Positions 10,853 through 20,134 of a DNA stretch of 33,826 nt are shown in pieces (positions within the stretch are counted from its first letter, which is position 1; the number at the start of each line of letters is the position of its first letter). Below the pieces are notes generated by a model that was not told where the DNA came from, ran no database searches, and saw nothing but the letters and a program-made list of their open reading frames with translations. The position numbers and the translations under genes were made by a program. Source of the DNA: a virus; IMG/VR virus record IMGVR_UViG_3300017739_000045, positions 1 to 33,826 of that record; one strand, given 5' to 3'.

Positions 10853-12607
10853 TTAAAATGGGTTAGAATAGCGAAATGGAATATCTCCCCAAGCAGAATA
10901 AATATAATCATTATTGCTACCTTGCGACCCTAAATTAGTACCTCTTAAACGAAATCCGTTTGATAAATAATCTACTCCATCGTGTGTATTTGTACCTGTT
11001 TGCTCTGAACTTGTATCATTCCAATACACCTCTCTGTAATCTTCATCATTAAAAGGTCTTCTTGTTGCATCAGACACTAAATACGAACCTGCTCCATCTG
11101 TCCTTTTTAGCATTACTAATTTTGGGCGAAAGCCAGTATACACGAAAGCACCTTGAGTATTGCCTGTGCCGTTGTATGACCCAAATGAAGAGAAACCAGG
11201 AATTGATGTCCACGCATAACAAACATAATTTCCACCATTTTGATTAACTCTACCCTCAGTACCTATAGTAATTAAAGTAGCACTAGGTTCTGTATCATTA
11301 AACCAAGCAGTACCTGTAGCAACAGCATTGTTATTGTTTAAAGCAACGTTTTTTGTGGCTCCTAAACCTACAGAATATACTGCCCAAGTTTGCTGAGAAC
11401 TTAATCTTTTAATTAAAAAAAATTCTGGTGCCTTTCCTAGACCGTGCCCTATTGTAGCACCAGCACTACCATTTCCTGTATAGGTAATTATACTAAAACC
11501 AGCTTCTGCGTTTGCTTGTACTGTAGAAGTTATTGAACCACTACTATTACTAGCTGTTGTTCCCCCATTACAACGCCAACCCCAACCACAATATGTATCA
11601 CTACTATTATTTGAACCACCTGAAGTTCCTAGGGTAAAACCAGTTGATGTAAAAGCATTTGCAATTCCTGTATCTACATGAGTTCCACCATCTGTGTTAC
11701 TTTGTAAAGAATTATTTATTCCTCTTGTGCTATCTATCCAATACCAATTATTAGCTGAACCTCTTTCTTTTATTACTATTAAATCAGGTTGCATACCTAA
11801 AGATATAGCTCTATCATTTACACCATCACCAGTCCAAGTAGCTATAGCAAATTGTTTACCACCTATAAAATCATTATCAGTTTGTGCTGGATCAATGTCA
11901 TCATCAATCGCAACGTTGCCCTGACATAGGGCATTGAAGCCTGTAGGTGGGGTGTAATAAAAATCTCCGAAGCCGTTACCATCAGTTGCATTCGCAGAAC
12001 CACTTGTTTTATTACCATTAAACTGACTGCTTTGACCAGCATTAATGTGCATATAAGAAGAGCCATTATAACTAGCTACCCATATAGACATTTCTGTTCC
12101 AGCAGTAAATGTATCTACTTGCCCAGTTCCAGCTGCTGGATTTCCACTATTAAAATAAGTATTATTTTTACCAAACCACCATTTACCAGCATCTATATCC
12201 ACAGCTATTTGTACTATGTCACCATCTGCCCAAGCACTACCTCCTACAGAAGCACCTGATGTTGAACCAAATGCATTTATGTTACCATTTGTTCCAACAA
12301 TTTCTGACCTATGAGAAACAGTAGCACTTGTATAACCTTGGTAATTACTTACATTTTGCATTATTGAAATAGATGAAGTTTTAAGAAGTCCTAGTGTAGG
12401 CCAACCTCCGTTTGGATTATTTTCTGCATATAATTCTACATACCATTTACCACTTTTCATACTGATTGTAGAAGTTGCAGATGATGTACCACCAGTGTTA
12501 CCTCTGAATCTAGTATTAGCTTTATCAAAAATTGATCCTGAATAAGATAGACCAGGATTTACTTTAGCACCAGGATTCCAAGTTGCAAAATTACAATTAG
12601 CCGCCAT
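10853..12607 (-). CDS. Large adhesin-like tail protein with SPRY-like and DUF7483-like domains
   Basis: A 584-residue secretion-signal-free, Gly/Ser/Asn-rich protein. Residues about 48-200 resemble a B30.2/SPRY sandwich: SGKWYVELYAE, WADGDIVQIAVDIDAGKWWFGKNNTYF and a closing strand. Two similar parts follow (about 250-420 and 420-584): IATWTGDGVNDRAISLGMQPDLIVIKERG with WGWRCNGG, then FSIITYTGNGSAGATIGHGLGKAPEFFLIKRL with CYAWTSIPGFS, and finally FVYTGFRPKLVMLKR. These match DUF7483-type repeats of marine phage tail proteins, from memory. It probably binds the host surface. The N-terminus (CNFATWNP) looks like the internal continuation of the LamG protein encoded just upstream; see findings. 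Confidence 0.72.
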   Translation of the reverse strand: MAANCNFATWNPGAKVNPGLSYSGSIFDKANTRFRGNTGGTSSATSTISMKSGKWYVELYAENNPNGGWPTLGLLKTSSISIMQNVSNYQGYTSATVSHRSEIVGTNGNINAFGSTSGASVGGSAWADGDIVQIAVDIDAGKWWFGKNNTYFNSGNPAAGTGQVDTFTAGTEMSIWVASYNGSSYMHINAGQSSQFNGNKTSGSANATDGNGFGDFYYTPPTGFNALCQGNVAIDDDIDPAQTDNDFIGGKQFAIATWTGDGVNDRAISLGMQPDLIVIKERGSANNWYWIDSTRGINNSLQSNTDGGTHVDTGIANAFTSTGFTLGTSGGSNNSSDTYCGWGWRCNGGTTASNSSGSITSTVQANAEAGFSIITYTGNGSAGATIGHGLGKAPEFFLIKRLSSQQTWAVYSVGLGATKNVALNNNNAVATGTAWFNDTEPSATLITIGTEGRVNQNGGNYVCYAWTSIPGFSSFGSYNGTGNTQGAFVYTGFRPKLVMLKRTDGAGSYLVSDATRRPFNDEDYREVYWNDTSSEQTGTNTHDGVDYLSNGFRLRGTNLGSQGSNNDYIYSAWGDIPFRYSNPF

Positions 12608-12609
12608 AA

Positions 12610-13398
12610 TTAACTCCCTCCACTTGTTGGTGTATCAATAGAAGCGTGATCAGTACCTATGTTGTTGGTAGACCAGTTATTACCATTACCACTTGAATCT
12701 GTACCAAAAGCTCCAGACGCAAATTTTAAATGAAAACCATTATTACCGAATGAAGTTCCAGCTGGATTTTTCGGCACCCAAATATTATTCTTAAATTCGC
12801 CAAACTGCGTTTCATCATAAGCAGTACCATCAACAAAAATCCATTCTGCAAAACTAAAATTAGTACCTTGTACTGCGTGACCTATATTTGTTTTGTTGCC
12901 TATATACATATTGTTATTGTTCCAATTAGGAAAATCTTCTCCAGAAGATATGCTATTAGAAGATATTGTTAATTGTCTACCATTTAACCAAATTTTTAAT
13001 CTATCTATTTGTGTACTTTCATTAGAGTTATATCGCATAACTAAATGATACCAAGAAGAAGGATCAACTAGTGATACATCAAGAGCACCTATACCTAAAT
13101 TATAAAAGTCACAAGTTAAATTTCTGTCTGAAGCTCTTACTTCCAAAAATGAATATTGTCCAGCACCACCACCACTACCAGCAGTCCATAATATATTTTC
13201 TTGTCCACCAGAATATGGGTCGCCACCAAACTTAAACCAAAAACTCCAAGTCATAACATCTCTACTGGTAGCAGTTCCAGGAGAAAAATTCATATAACTA
13301 TCATCTGCAAAATCGAACCTTAAACTTTGCTCGATTTGATACGAATATATTCCTGTAGAACTAGCTGGTTTTTGAAAAAATTCACCTTGTAACGGCAT
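12610..13398 (-). CDS. LamG/concanavalin-like lectin domain tail protein
   Basis: A 262-residue protein. SLRFDFADDSYMNFSPG, then MTWSFWFKFGG, SWYHLVMRYNSN, DRLKIWLNGRQL and FAEWIFVDGTAYDETQFGEF follow the strand order of a LamG/concanavalin-type jelly roll (about residues 27-215), a sugar-binding fold common in phage adhesins. The tail GTDSSGNGNNWSTNNIG-TDHASIDTPTSGG is the usual end of this domain in marine phage adhesins, where it normally runs on into further domains. Here a stop codon occurs instead, two bases before the next start. A host-recognition role is inferred. Confidence 0.72.
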   Translation of the reverse strand: MPLQGEFFQKPASSTGIYSYQIEQSLRFDFADDSYMNFSPGTATSRDVMTWSFWFKFGGDPYSGGQENILWTAGSGGGAGQYSFLEVRASDRNLTCDFYNLGIGALDVSLVDPSSWYHLVMRYNSNESTQIDRLKIWLNGRQLTISSNSISSGEDFPNWNNNNMYIGNKTNIGHAVQGTNFSFAEWIFVDGTAYDETQFGEFKNNIWVPKNPAGTSFGNNGFHLKFASGAFGTDSSGNGNNWSTNNIGTDHASIDTPTSGGS

Positions 13399-13410
13399 TA
13401 CTTATGTCTC

Positions 13411-13992
13411 CTATGCAAATGCAAGTTGTGGTGCTCCTAGTTGAATTGACCCTGATGCTTTAACAAAATATGGTATCACATCTACAGCATTTGCCGCTGT
13501 TGATATTGTTAATCCAGCACCACCAGCAGTTTCATAATCTGTACCTAATGATAATGTTCTGCTTCCTGTACCATCTTGAATAAATACTATGATACCAGAT
13601 TGTCCTACTGATTCAGTTGAAGGATTAGCTAGTGTTACATTACCTGTAGCTGTTAAAACAAAGTTTTGATAAGTATCAAAATCAAGTGTAACACTACCTG
13701 TTTGTGATCCAGCAGTTTGTGTGCTACCTCTTTGTGATTTTGTAAATGTATTGTTTTCATCTTTCTTTACTGTATCAGCATCAAATGCTTGTATATCACT
13801 GCCTATTGCAAGACCTAATGCTGTTCTAGCGGCACTTGCACTTGTTGATCCTGTGCCACCTTTTGCTACTGTTATTGTTGGTAAACTTGATATACCTATA
13901 CCATCTGTAACTACTAAAGAATGTCCAGTAGGTATAGTTACTGTTGTTCCACTTGCTCCTTGTATTTTATCTACTGCTACTGTACTTGCCAT
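13411..13992 (-). CDS. Tail fibre-like protein
   Basis: A 193-residue protein. The N-terminal MASTVAVDKIQGASGTTVTI followed by GHSLVVTDG and the AKGGTGSTSASAARTALGLA segment (about residues 43-62) is typical of phage tail fibres; the 'KGGTG-x-x-x-AxARxALGL' motif recurs in them. The second half is predicted beta-rich (SVTLDFDTYQNFVLTATGNVTL and GIIVFIQDGTGSRTLSLG), similar to fibre tip domains. It lies between the main fibre and the lectin protein. It probably forms part of the distal adhesion apparatus. No catalytic motif is seen. Confidence 0.7.
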   Translation of the reverse strand: MASTVAVDKIQGASGTTVTIPTGHSLVVTDGIGISSLPTITVAKGGTGSTSASAARTALGLAIGSDIQAFDADTVKKDENNTFTKSQRGSTQTAGSQTGSVTLDFDTYQNFVLTATGNVTLANPSTESVGQSGIIVFIQDGTGSRTLSLGTDYETAGGAGLTISTAANAVDVIPYFVKASGSIQLGAPQLAFA

Positions 13993-14001
13993 TTATAACT
14001 C

Positions 14002-16077
14002 CTATAAAATTTCTAATGTGCCATTTCCATTTATTGTCCAAGTAGCAGAACCACTTACAGTTATCGGTCCAAAGAGAAACGCATTCTTTGTGCTGGCTGT
14101 TGTAGAAGTAGCATTACTACTTACACTATTATAATTACTAAACAAATTTCCAGCACTTGTCAACTCACTTGCTTGTATTGTAGCAAAAGTAAGAGTGCCA
14201 GAACCATCTGTTGTTATTGCTTGATTTGCTGTACCATCAGATGTTGGATAACTTAATCCATCTAAAACTACTTTACCAGATCCATTTGGTGTAATATTTA
14301 TATCTCTATTTGTTGTAGATATTATTGAATTTGTTTGAACATCAAGATCTCCACCTAATTGTGGACTACCATCCTGTACTATATCTGTCAAAGAACCAGC
14401 AACAATAGTTACCCAAGCAGATCCATTATAATATTTTAAAACATTTGCTGTACTATTATATGCTAAATCTCCTTCATCTAGTGATGACGTAGGATCACTA
14501 CTTCCTACTCTATATCTTTGTGCAAAACTATTTACTTCACCTATATTACTAGCAACAACATTTATGTTTGAAGTATCTACAGTAATAACATTACCCATAC
14601 CATTTCCATGCGTAGTACAGTAATACTTTAACGAAGCTGGTGCATCTGAAGGTACAACAAATGTAGTTTTTGCTCCAGCATTTCCAGGAGTACCAGTAGA
14701 AGTTACACCTGTTGTATAGCTTGCATCTGCACTAGTCCTAAATGCTATTGGATGTGAAGCATTACTAGAATCACTTTGATCAAATACATATGTATTACCT
14801 CTTATTAAAGTAATTGCTGGATTACCAGTACCATCTAAATAAAATACATTACCAGTACCACCACCATATAATGTACCACTTGCTACTGTTACAGTATAAT
14901 TAGTAGTAGATGCAAGAGCACTAGCAAGAGATGTTACGTCTGAACTTATACCAGCTAATGTAGTTATGTTTGCATTGTTACTAGCAACTGTAGTTATATT
15001 AGCTGATATACCAGCGACTGTAGCAATATTACTTGTAATGCCAGCAACAGTAGTAACGTTACTTGATATTCCAGCTACAGTAGAAATATTAGAATTGTTA
15101 CCAGCTACCGTATTTATGTTTGAGTTATTACCAGCAACTGTTGCAATATTGTTTACATTTGTTGAAGTAGCTATTGTATTTAAATCTGATACAAAATCAC
15201 TAGTAGCAAGTGTATTTAAATCACTTACTATATCACTTGTAGCAAGAGTGTTTATATCAGAAACAATATCACTTGTTGCCAAAGTATTTAAATCACTAAC
15301 AATATCTGATGTGGCTAGTGTGTTAAGATCACTTACAATATCAGAAGTAGCTAATGTATTAATATCATTTACTACATCTGTTACTGCTAATGTGTTTAGA
15401 TCCGATACAAAGTCTGAAGTTATTAAACTTGCAACTGCCGCAACAGAAGTTATTTCTGATGCCTTGCCAGCAACAGTAGTTACATTACTACTAATGCCAG
15501 CTACTGTTGTTACATTACTTGCTATGCCACTTACTGTTGTTATGTTACTTGAAATACTAGCAACGGTACTTACGTCTGTTGCTGTAATAGAAGTTTCTAC
15601 ATTACCTGTACTACTAAATGTTAATACTTTATTTGCTCTACTTGCTTTTAGTGGTAATGTTAATGTTGCAGAAGAATCATCATCAGTTAGTCTTATTGAC
15701 CTTGCTATCTCATCTTCTCTTTCACCCATCATAGCAACCATCTTATCAAGATCAGTATTTAAACTATCTATTACAAATGGACCAGATGTAGGAAAGTCTG
15801 TTGTTCTTGCAACAGGTATATCTCTTACTAATGTATACACATCATTAGCAGTAGCACCACCACCTAATACAATAGTGCCACCACCTGATGTACCAGCACC
15901 TGTAACCCTATACTCAGTTTTGTCCGAAGGACTACTAGCGTATGTTAGGAGTGTAGAACCTTGAAATACTTTTATATCAGTTACTTCAAATATTTCAAAG
16001 GAGTAAGTAAACGTAGTCTGTGTAGACGTAGCTGTGTACTGATTTCTTGGTGTTGTATCATTTACGACTATAGCCAT
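14002..16077 (-). CDS. Main tail fibre, T7 gp17-like N-terminus, repeats and cupredoxin-like domain
   Basis: A 691-residue fibre. Residues 1-155 (NQYTATSTQTTFTYSFEIF, VQRDIP-like LVRDIPVARTTDFP and LNTDLDKMVAMMGE) match the T7 gp17 N-terminal domain that attaches fibres to the tail. A long repeat region follows: TTVAGISSNV-type units, then about eight 12-residue units of the LATSDIVSDLNT type (about 216-307), then more AGISSNI units to about 390, probably a triple-stranded stalk. Residues about 392-502 form a cupredoxin-like domain with His442, Cys487, His490 and Met494. A collar (FAQRYRVGSSDPTSSLDEGD-LAYNSTANVLKYYNGSAW) and a C-terminal tip close the protein. It is about 25% longer than T7 gp17 (553 aa). 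Confidence 0.85.
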   Translation of the reverse strand: MAIVVNDTTPRNQYTATSTQTTFTYSFEIFEVTDIKVFQGSTLLTYASSPSDKTEYRVTGAGTSGGGTIVLGGGATANDVYTLVRDIPVARTTDFPTSGPFVIDSLNTDLDKMVAMMGEREDEIARSIRLTDDDSSATLTLPLKASRANKVLTFSSTGNVETSITATDVSTVASISSNITTVSGIASNVTTVAGISSNVTTVAGKASEITSVAAVASLITSDFVSDLNTLAVTDVVNDINTLATSDIVSDLNTLATSDIVSDLNTLATSDIVSDINTLATSDIVSDLNTLATSDFVSDLNTIATSTNVNNIATVAGNNSNINTVAGNNSNISTVAGISSNVTTVAGITSNIATVAGISANITTVASNNANITTLAGISSDVTSLASALASTTNYTVTVASGTLYGGGTGNVFYLDGTGNPAITLIRGNTYVFDQSDSSNASHPIAFRTSADASYTTGVTSTGTPGNAGAKTTFVVPSDAPASLKYYCTTHGNGMGNVITVDTSNINVVASNIGEVNSFAQRYRVGSSDPTSSLDEGDLAYNSTANVLKYYNGSAWVTIVAGSLTDIVQDGSPQLGGDLDVQTNSIISTTNRDINITPNGSGKVVLDGLSYPTSDGTANQAITTDGSGTLTFATIQASELTSAGNLFSNYNSVSSNATSTTASTKNAFLFGPITVSGSATWTINGNGTLEIL

Positions 16078-16078
16078 A

Positions 16079-19000
16079 TTAATATCTTTCTGGTTTCATT
16101 GAATCCACTATACTGTTAGTTGCACTTTTAAACAACCATTTTAAGTAAAAAATATTATTAAAGGGTAATAACCTTTTTATCATATGTGCTTTTTCATTGG
16201 TTGTAAGTTCTTCATCATAAAATAATCTTGCTACATTTTGAACCATTCCCCCAGCTGGACCAAATGGTTCTGCTATTGCATCACCTGTATTTCTTGCAAA
16301 AGGATTATCTACTCCTAATATATTTGGTCTTATACCATATTCATTTATACTTAGAATTTCTAACATATTATTTATATCGAGCCAATAAGATGTAATACCA
16401 CTATACTCAATAGCTTTATATAATCTTTCTTCAGTTGACATATATGGAAAGTAACCTGGATTTCGTAAAGCAACTCCGATACCTCCAGCTAATATCATAG
16501 AAGCTATACCAGAAAAAACTCCTCTATGTCTTCCTTGCAATGTTGAATTTAATATTTTATTTTGTGCTCCTACTGCCCAAGTCATAAATTGAAATGGTAT
16601 TTTATAATATGTAGATTGATGATCTCTTAACTTTTTATTAAGTTTACTATATCGTACAATACCAGCTTCCATTACTAATGGTTTGTCTGCTTGTGTAGGA
16701 GTCATATAAGTATTTGTAACTTCCATTCTAATAGCATTTAAATACTTTCTAGTAAGTATAGGATCTTTATCATACCAGAATCTATGATTGTCATAATAAA
16801 CTCCAAGTTTGCCTTTGTATGTATTTTTAGAATTGTGCTTTGACCAGTTGTTATGTATAGCTTTTAGATCTTTTTCATCTAATCCATAAGTTTTTAATAT
16901 TTGTAAATCTAAATCAAAATATTTATTTAGTGCAGAACTTTTTTCTCTTTTGTTTAATATTGCACCTACTCTTATTATTCTATCAGCCGCCATTGGTAAT
17001 ATCATTTTTTTACCTTTAGCAGTCCATTCATTTAAACCACTTAATACATATAATTTATCTTTTGCGTAAGATGCTAGTTTTTCTGCACCATCAACAAATC
17101 TACTTGTTGCTCTTCTAAATCCTACACCACCATCATTTATACCTTCTGCTTTCATTCGACTAGCATTGTTTAAAATATTTTCTATTCCTATACCAGCATT
17201 AAAAATAAGATCTTGATTTGCTTTAGTTGCCTTAGACCATTCATCCATATCTCTAAACCAGCTTCTTAAATATCTACCAAACACTTCGTTCATTCCTCTG
17301 TTTAAAATAACTTTCATTGGATCTGCGGCACTTGCAAATAAAACTTGTCCCATCATTGTAGTGTGTGCTAAATCCATTGCTATTCTAGATGCTTGATTTG
17401 TAGGACTGCCAAGATCAGTTGATATAGGTTGTCTTTGTAGTAAAAGACTAAGAGATATTTCAAAATCATCATTTTGATTATTAAATCTACTTAAAAAGTT
17501 TTTAGTATCATTGTTTGCTTCGTCTGCATATTTTACCAATATGTCATCTAACATTTCATATTTTTCTTGTTGTGCAAATCTATCACCTCTAAACATTCTA
17601 GCAGATTCAATACTTGGTCCGACCTTTGTACTATAGTTTCTTGATATTGTTTCTGCATTTGCGTGTATAAAATCTGCTACTCCATTGTATTCTTTTAATA
17701 ATTGATATGGTGGTATATCAAGCTCTCTACTCATTTGATGTCTTGTTAATCCTTTGTTCATAACACCATCAACATCACCCATTACAGATGTTTGTGTTAA
17801 TTTATTTATAGTTTTTTCTGCTTCAAATTGTGCTTGTAATTCTACATCTTCTAGTGTTGGCACTCTTTCTACTTCTAATCTTGTATCATCTGTAAGTCTT
17901 AATAATACTTTTGGATTTTTAAATTTTACTTTTATATTTCTTTTATGTGCTTGTTGTATTGCTTTTAATTTTCCAATAGGTTTATTAAGATAATGATTTT
18001 TAAAAAGATCTACTGCTGTATCTCTATAGGCTACATAGTTTTCTGTAATGTGATTATGAGGAAAATAGTATTTAGTATTAATACTATCTAAACTTAACTC
18101 GCCTCTAAATCTATCATTAATTACTTTATAGTGTCGCATATACGTATCTACATCAATATCTTTTACTTTAATTTTACTAAATACACTATCTGGTATTTTT
18201 GTTTTTTCTGTCTTTAATAAAAATACATTGTCTTTTGGCATAACTGTTTTGTATTGTTTTAGATTTAAACTGTTACCCATTAGATCATCTAACATATCAA
18301 TTAATAAATTTCTATGATCTACAAATAAACTATCAATAAATTGATCGTCAGTTGGATTATTTGATTTTTTAAATGAATGTAAATGACTATCTATTCTTTT
18401 AAGTTCAGCTATATCAAATTCTAATTTGCCCTGGAATTTATTATTTATAGCTTGTTCAATGTTTTGTTCATTAAACTTTCTTTTATATACTTTTGGATAA
18501 TCAGAGTTATCTATAATTTTTTGTAAATACTTTTCACTTACTGGATATAATGATGCTCCTCTTTGTTTTTCAATATTCTTTTTTAATTGTAGTTGTATGT
18601 ATTCATAATCATCAATAGCATCTAATAATCTTTCTGTAGCTAAATTGTATCTTAAAAAATCACTTTTCTTTTTACTTTTTATTTTACTAAGTTCTTTTCT
18701 TCTTAATAAAACATTTTTTATATCTTTTGATATACGTGCTTCTGTATTTTCAAAAGTTCTACTTCGTACAAAAAACCCTACTTCATCACCAGCTACTTCA
18801 AACTTTTTAAAAAATTTATGTAAACTTTTAGCACTATTTAATATATGTGGATTAGGTTGCATCTCAGCATCTAGTTTACCTAATTGTTCTGCTTTAATTA
18901 AAGTTACACCTACTTCTCTTTGAAAATCATCAAAGGTCATTGTTGTATCTTCTTTACCTGTAAATCTATTATATAAACCTTTTGCTTGTTGTTGATAATC

Positions 19001-20134
19001 TTTAAAAGCAAAACCTACTTTTACTTCTAATGGTTCAAATGGTTTGTCTATATTATGTAATGCTAAAAAATCTTTTTGCATACTTTTTATAAATTTAGCT
19101 GTTTCTCCTGTCCATTCTAAATTGTTCATTAGAACAGTACCACCTGAATCATTTATAAAGCCTTTTCTGCCTGATAGTTTTGTTTTATTTAAATACTGCC
19201 CACCATCACCAAAAGCTGATAAAAATATATTTTGTGTTTTATCAGACTTACTAAATCTAGATATACCTTTATATACTGGTGATATTTCACTTAGTTTATT
19301 AAGTGGTGTCCATACAAGTTTATTATCTTTTTCTAATTGTGCTTTTGCTTTTTCGTTTTTTGGTAAATATTCAAAACCATTTTCTTCAAATAATTGTTCT
19401 TCTGATACTTTTTTTATATCTGGTACTTCTATAGTGCCATCAAATTTGTCTGTATTTGTATTGTTAAATTTTACAGTTTTTGTAGATACAGGAAATACAT
19501 TACTTTTTCTTCCTTCTGCAAAATTAGATGCATTATGATAATTTTCGCCAAATCTTTTTGCTGTTATATGACCAACACCACCACCTAATAGTCCTCCAAA
19601 TAATGCAGAACCTCCTACATTTAATACTGATTCAAACATTCCTGTATCAAGAGGATCGGTTTTTTTACGTATTGTTTCTACACCAGCACTTAATGCAAAA
19701 ACACCACCAGCAGTTCTTTTAAATCCTCTATAAAAACCTAAACCTTTTACTGTTGGTAAAGGTATTAAATTTATAGGGTCAGCTATTCCAGCAAATATCA
19801 TTGCAGAAAACCTACCATTAGATAACTCATCTCTTAGTTCAAGATTTTTTTTATACAAATCCATATGAAAATCTACTTCTTCTTGACTATTAGAATCCAG
19901 TACATCATCTAAAATTTCTAAAGGTGCATTAGCTATATGATCTCTATTGACAACAAAATTAGGATCTGCTTGTCCTACAATGCTTTGTCTAAGTTTTGCT
20001 AATGGATTGCCATATGTGTATCTATAGTTATTACCAACATCTTTCCACCAACCAACTTTTTTACTTACATTATCATCTACATTGACACTATTAACAGATA
20101 ATAATTCTGGTGCTTCTTTAAGAATATCTGCCAC
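16079..20134 (-). CDS. Internal virion protein, T7 gp16-like (putative)
   Basis: A 1351-residue protein, about the size of T7 gp16 (1318 aa), and last of three large proteins in the order gp14-gp15-gp16. These proteins are ejected into the cell and form the DNA channel across the envelope in T7. Here the chain is mostly helical with hydrophobic stretches near residues 110-165 (FAGIADPINLIPLP; GGSALFGGLLGGGVG) and about 1210-1235 (GIASMILAGGIGVALRNPGY). I see no transglycosylase motif at the N-terminus, unlike T7 gp16, so cell-wall opening may be absent or done elsewhere. The start ATG shares bases with the stop of the preceding gene. The identity rests on size, order and composition rather than clear motifs. 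Confidence 0.7.
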   Translation of the reverse strand: MADILKEAPELLSVNSVNVDDNVSKKVGWWKDVGNNYRYTYGNPLAKLRQSIVGQADPNFVVNRDHIANAPLEILDDVLDSNSQEEVDFHMDLYKKNLELRDELSNGRFSAMIFAGIADPINLIPLPTVKGLGFYRGFKRTAGGVFALSAGVETIRKKTDPLDTGMFESVLNVGGSALFGGLLGGGVGHITAKRFGENYHNASNFAEGRKSNVFPVSTKTVKFNNTNTDKFDGTIEVPDIKKVSEEQLFEENGFEYLPKNEKAKAQLEKDNKLVWTPLNKLSEISPVYKGISRFSKSDKTQNIFLSAFGDGGQYLNKTKLSGRKGFINDSGGTVLMNNLEWTGETAKFIKSMQKDFLALHNIDKPFEPLEVKVGFAFKDYQQQAKGLYNRFTGKEDTTMTFDDFQREVGVTLIKAEQLGKLDAEMQPNPHILNSAKSLHKFFKKFEVAGDEVGFFVRSRTFENTEARISKDIKNVLLRRKELSKIKSKKKSDFLRYNLATERLLDAIDDYEYIQLQLKKNIEKQRGASLYPVSEKYLQKIIDNSDYPKVYKRKFNEQNIEQAINNKFQGKLEFDIAELKRIDSHLHSFKKSNNPTDDQFIDSLFVDHRNLLIDMLDDLMGNSLNLKQYKTVMPKDNVFLLKTEKTKIPDSVFSKIKVKDIDVDTYMRHYKVINDRFRGELSLDSINTKYYFPHNHITENYVAYRDTAVDLFKNHYLNKPIGKLKAIQQAHKRNIKVKFKNPKVLLRLTDDTRLEVERVPTLEDVELQAQFEAEKTINKLTQTSVMGDVDGVMNKGLTRHQMSRELDIPPYQLLKEYNGVADFIHANAETISRNYSTKVGPSIESARMFRGDRFAQQEKYEMLDDILVKYADEANNDTKNFLSRFNNQNDDFEISLSLLLQRQPISTDLGSPTNQASRIAMDLAHTTMMGQVLFASAADPMKVILNRGMNEVFGRYLRSWFRDMDEWSKATKANQDLIFNAGIGIENILNNASRMKAEGINDGGVGFRRATSRFVDGAEKLASYAKDKLYVLSGLNEWTAKGKKMILPMAADRIIRVGAILNKREKSSALNKYFDLDLQILKTYGLDEKDLKAIHNNWSKHNSKNTYKGKLGVYYDNHRFWYDKDPILTRKYLNAIRMEVTNTYMTPTQADKPLVMEAGIVRYSKLNKKLRDHQSTYYKIPFQFMTWAVGAQNKILNSTLQGRHRGVFSGIASMILAGGIGVALRNPGYFPYMSTEERLYKAIEYSGITSYWLDINNMLEILSINEYGIRPNILGVDNPFARNTGDAIAEPFGPAGGMVQNVARLFYDEELTTNEKAHMIKRLLPFNNIFYLKWLFKSATNSIVDSMKPERY

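Noticed and set aside
14966-15964. 332-codon plus-strand open frame opposite the tail fibre
   Set aside because: It is the mirror of the low-complexity fibre repeats, has no ribosome site and gives a repetitive Val/Leu/Ser sequence unlike a real protein.
16079-20134. Transglycosylase (SLT) domain expected at the gp16 N-terminus
   Set aside because: No E-S-x-F or G-x-x-Q-x-M type motif is visible in the first 200 residues.
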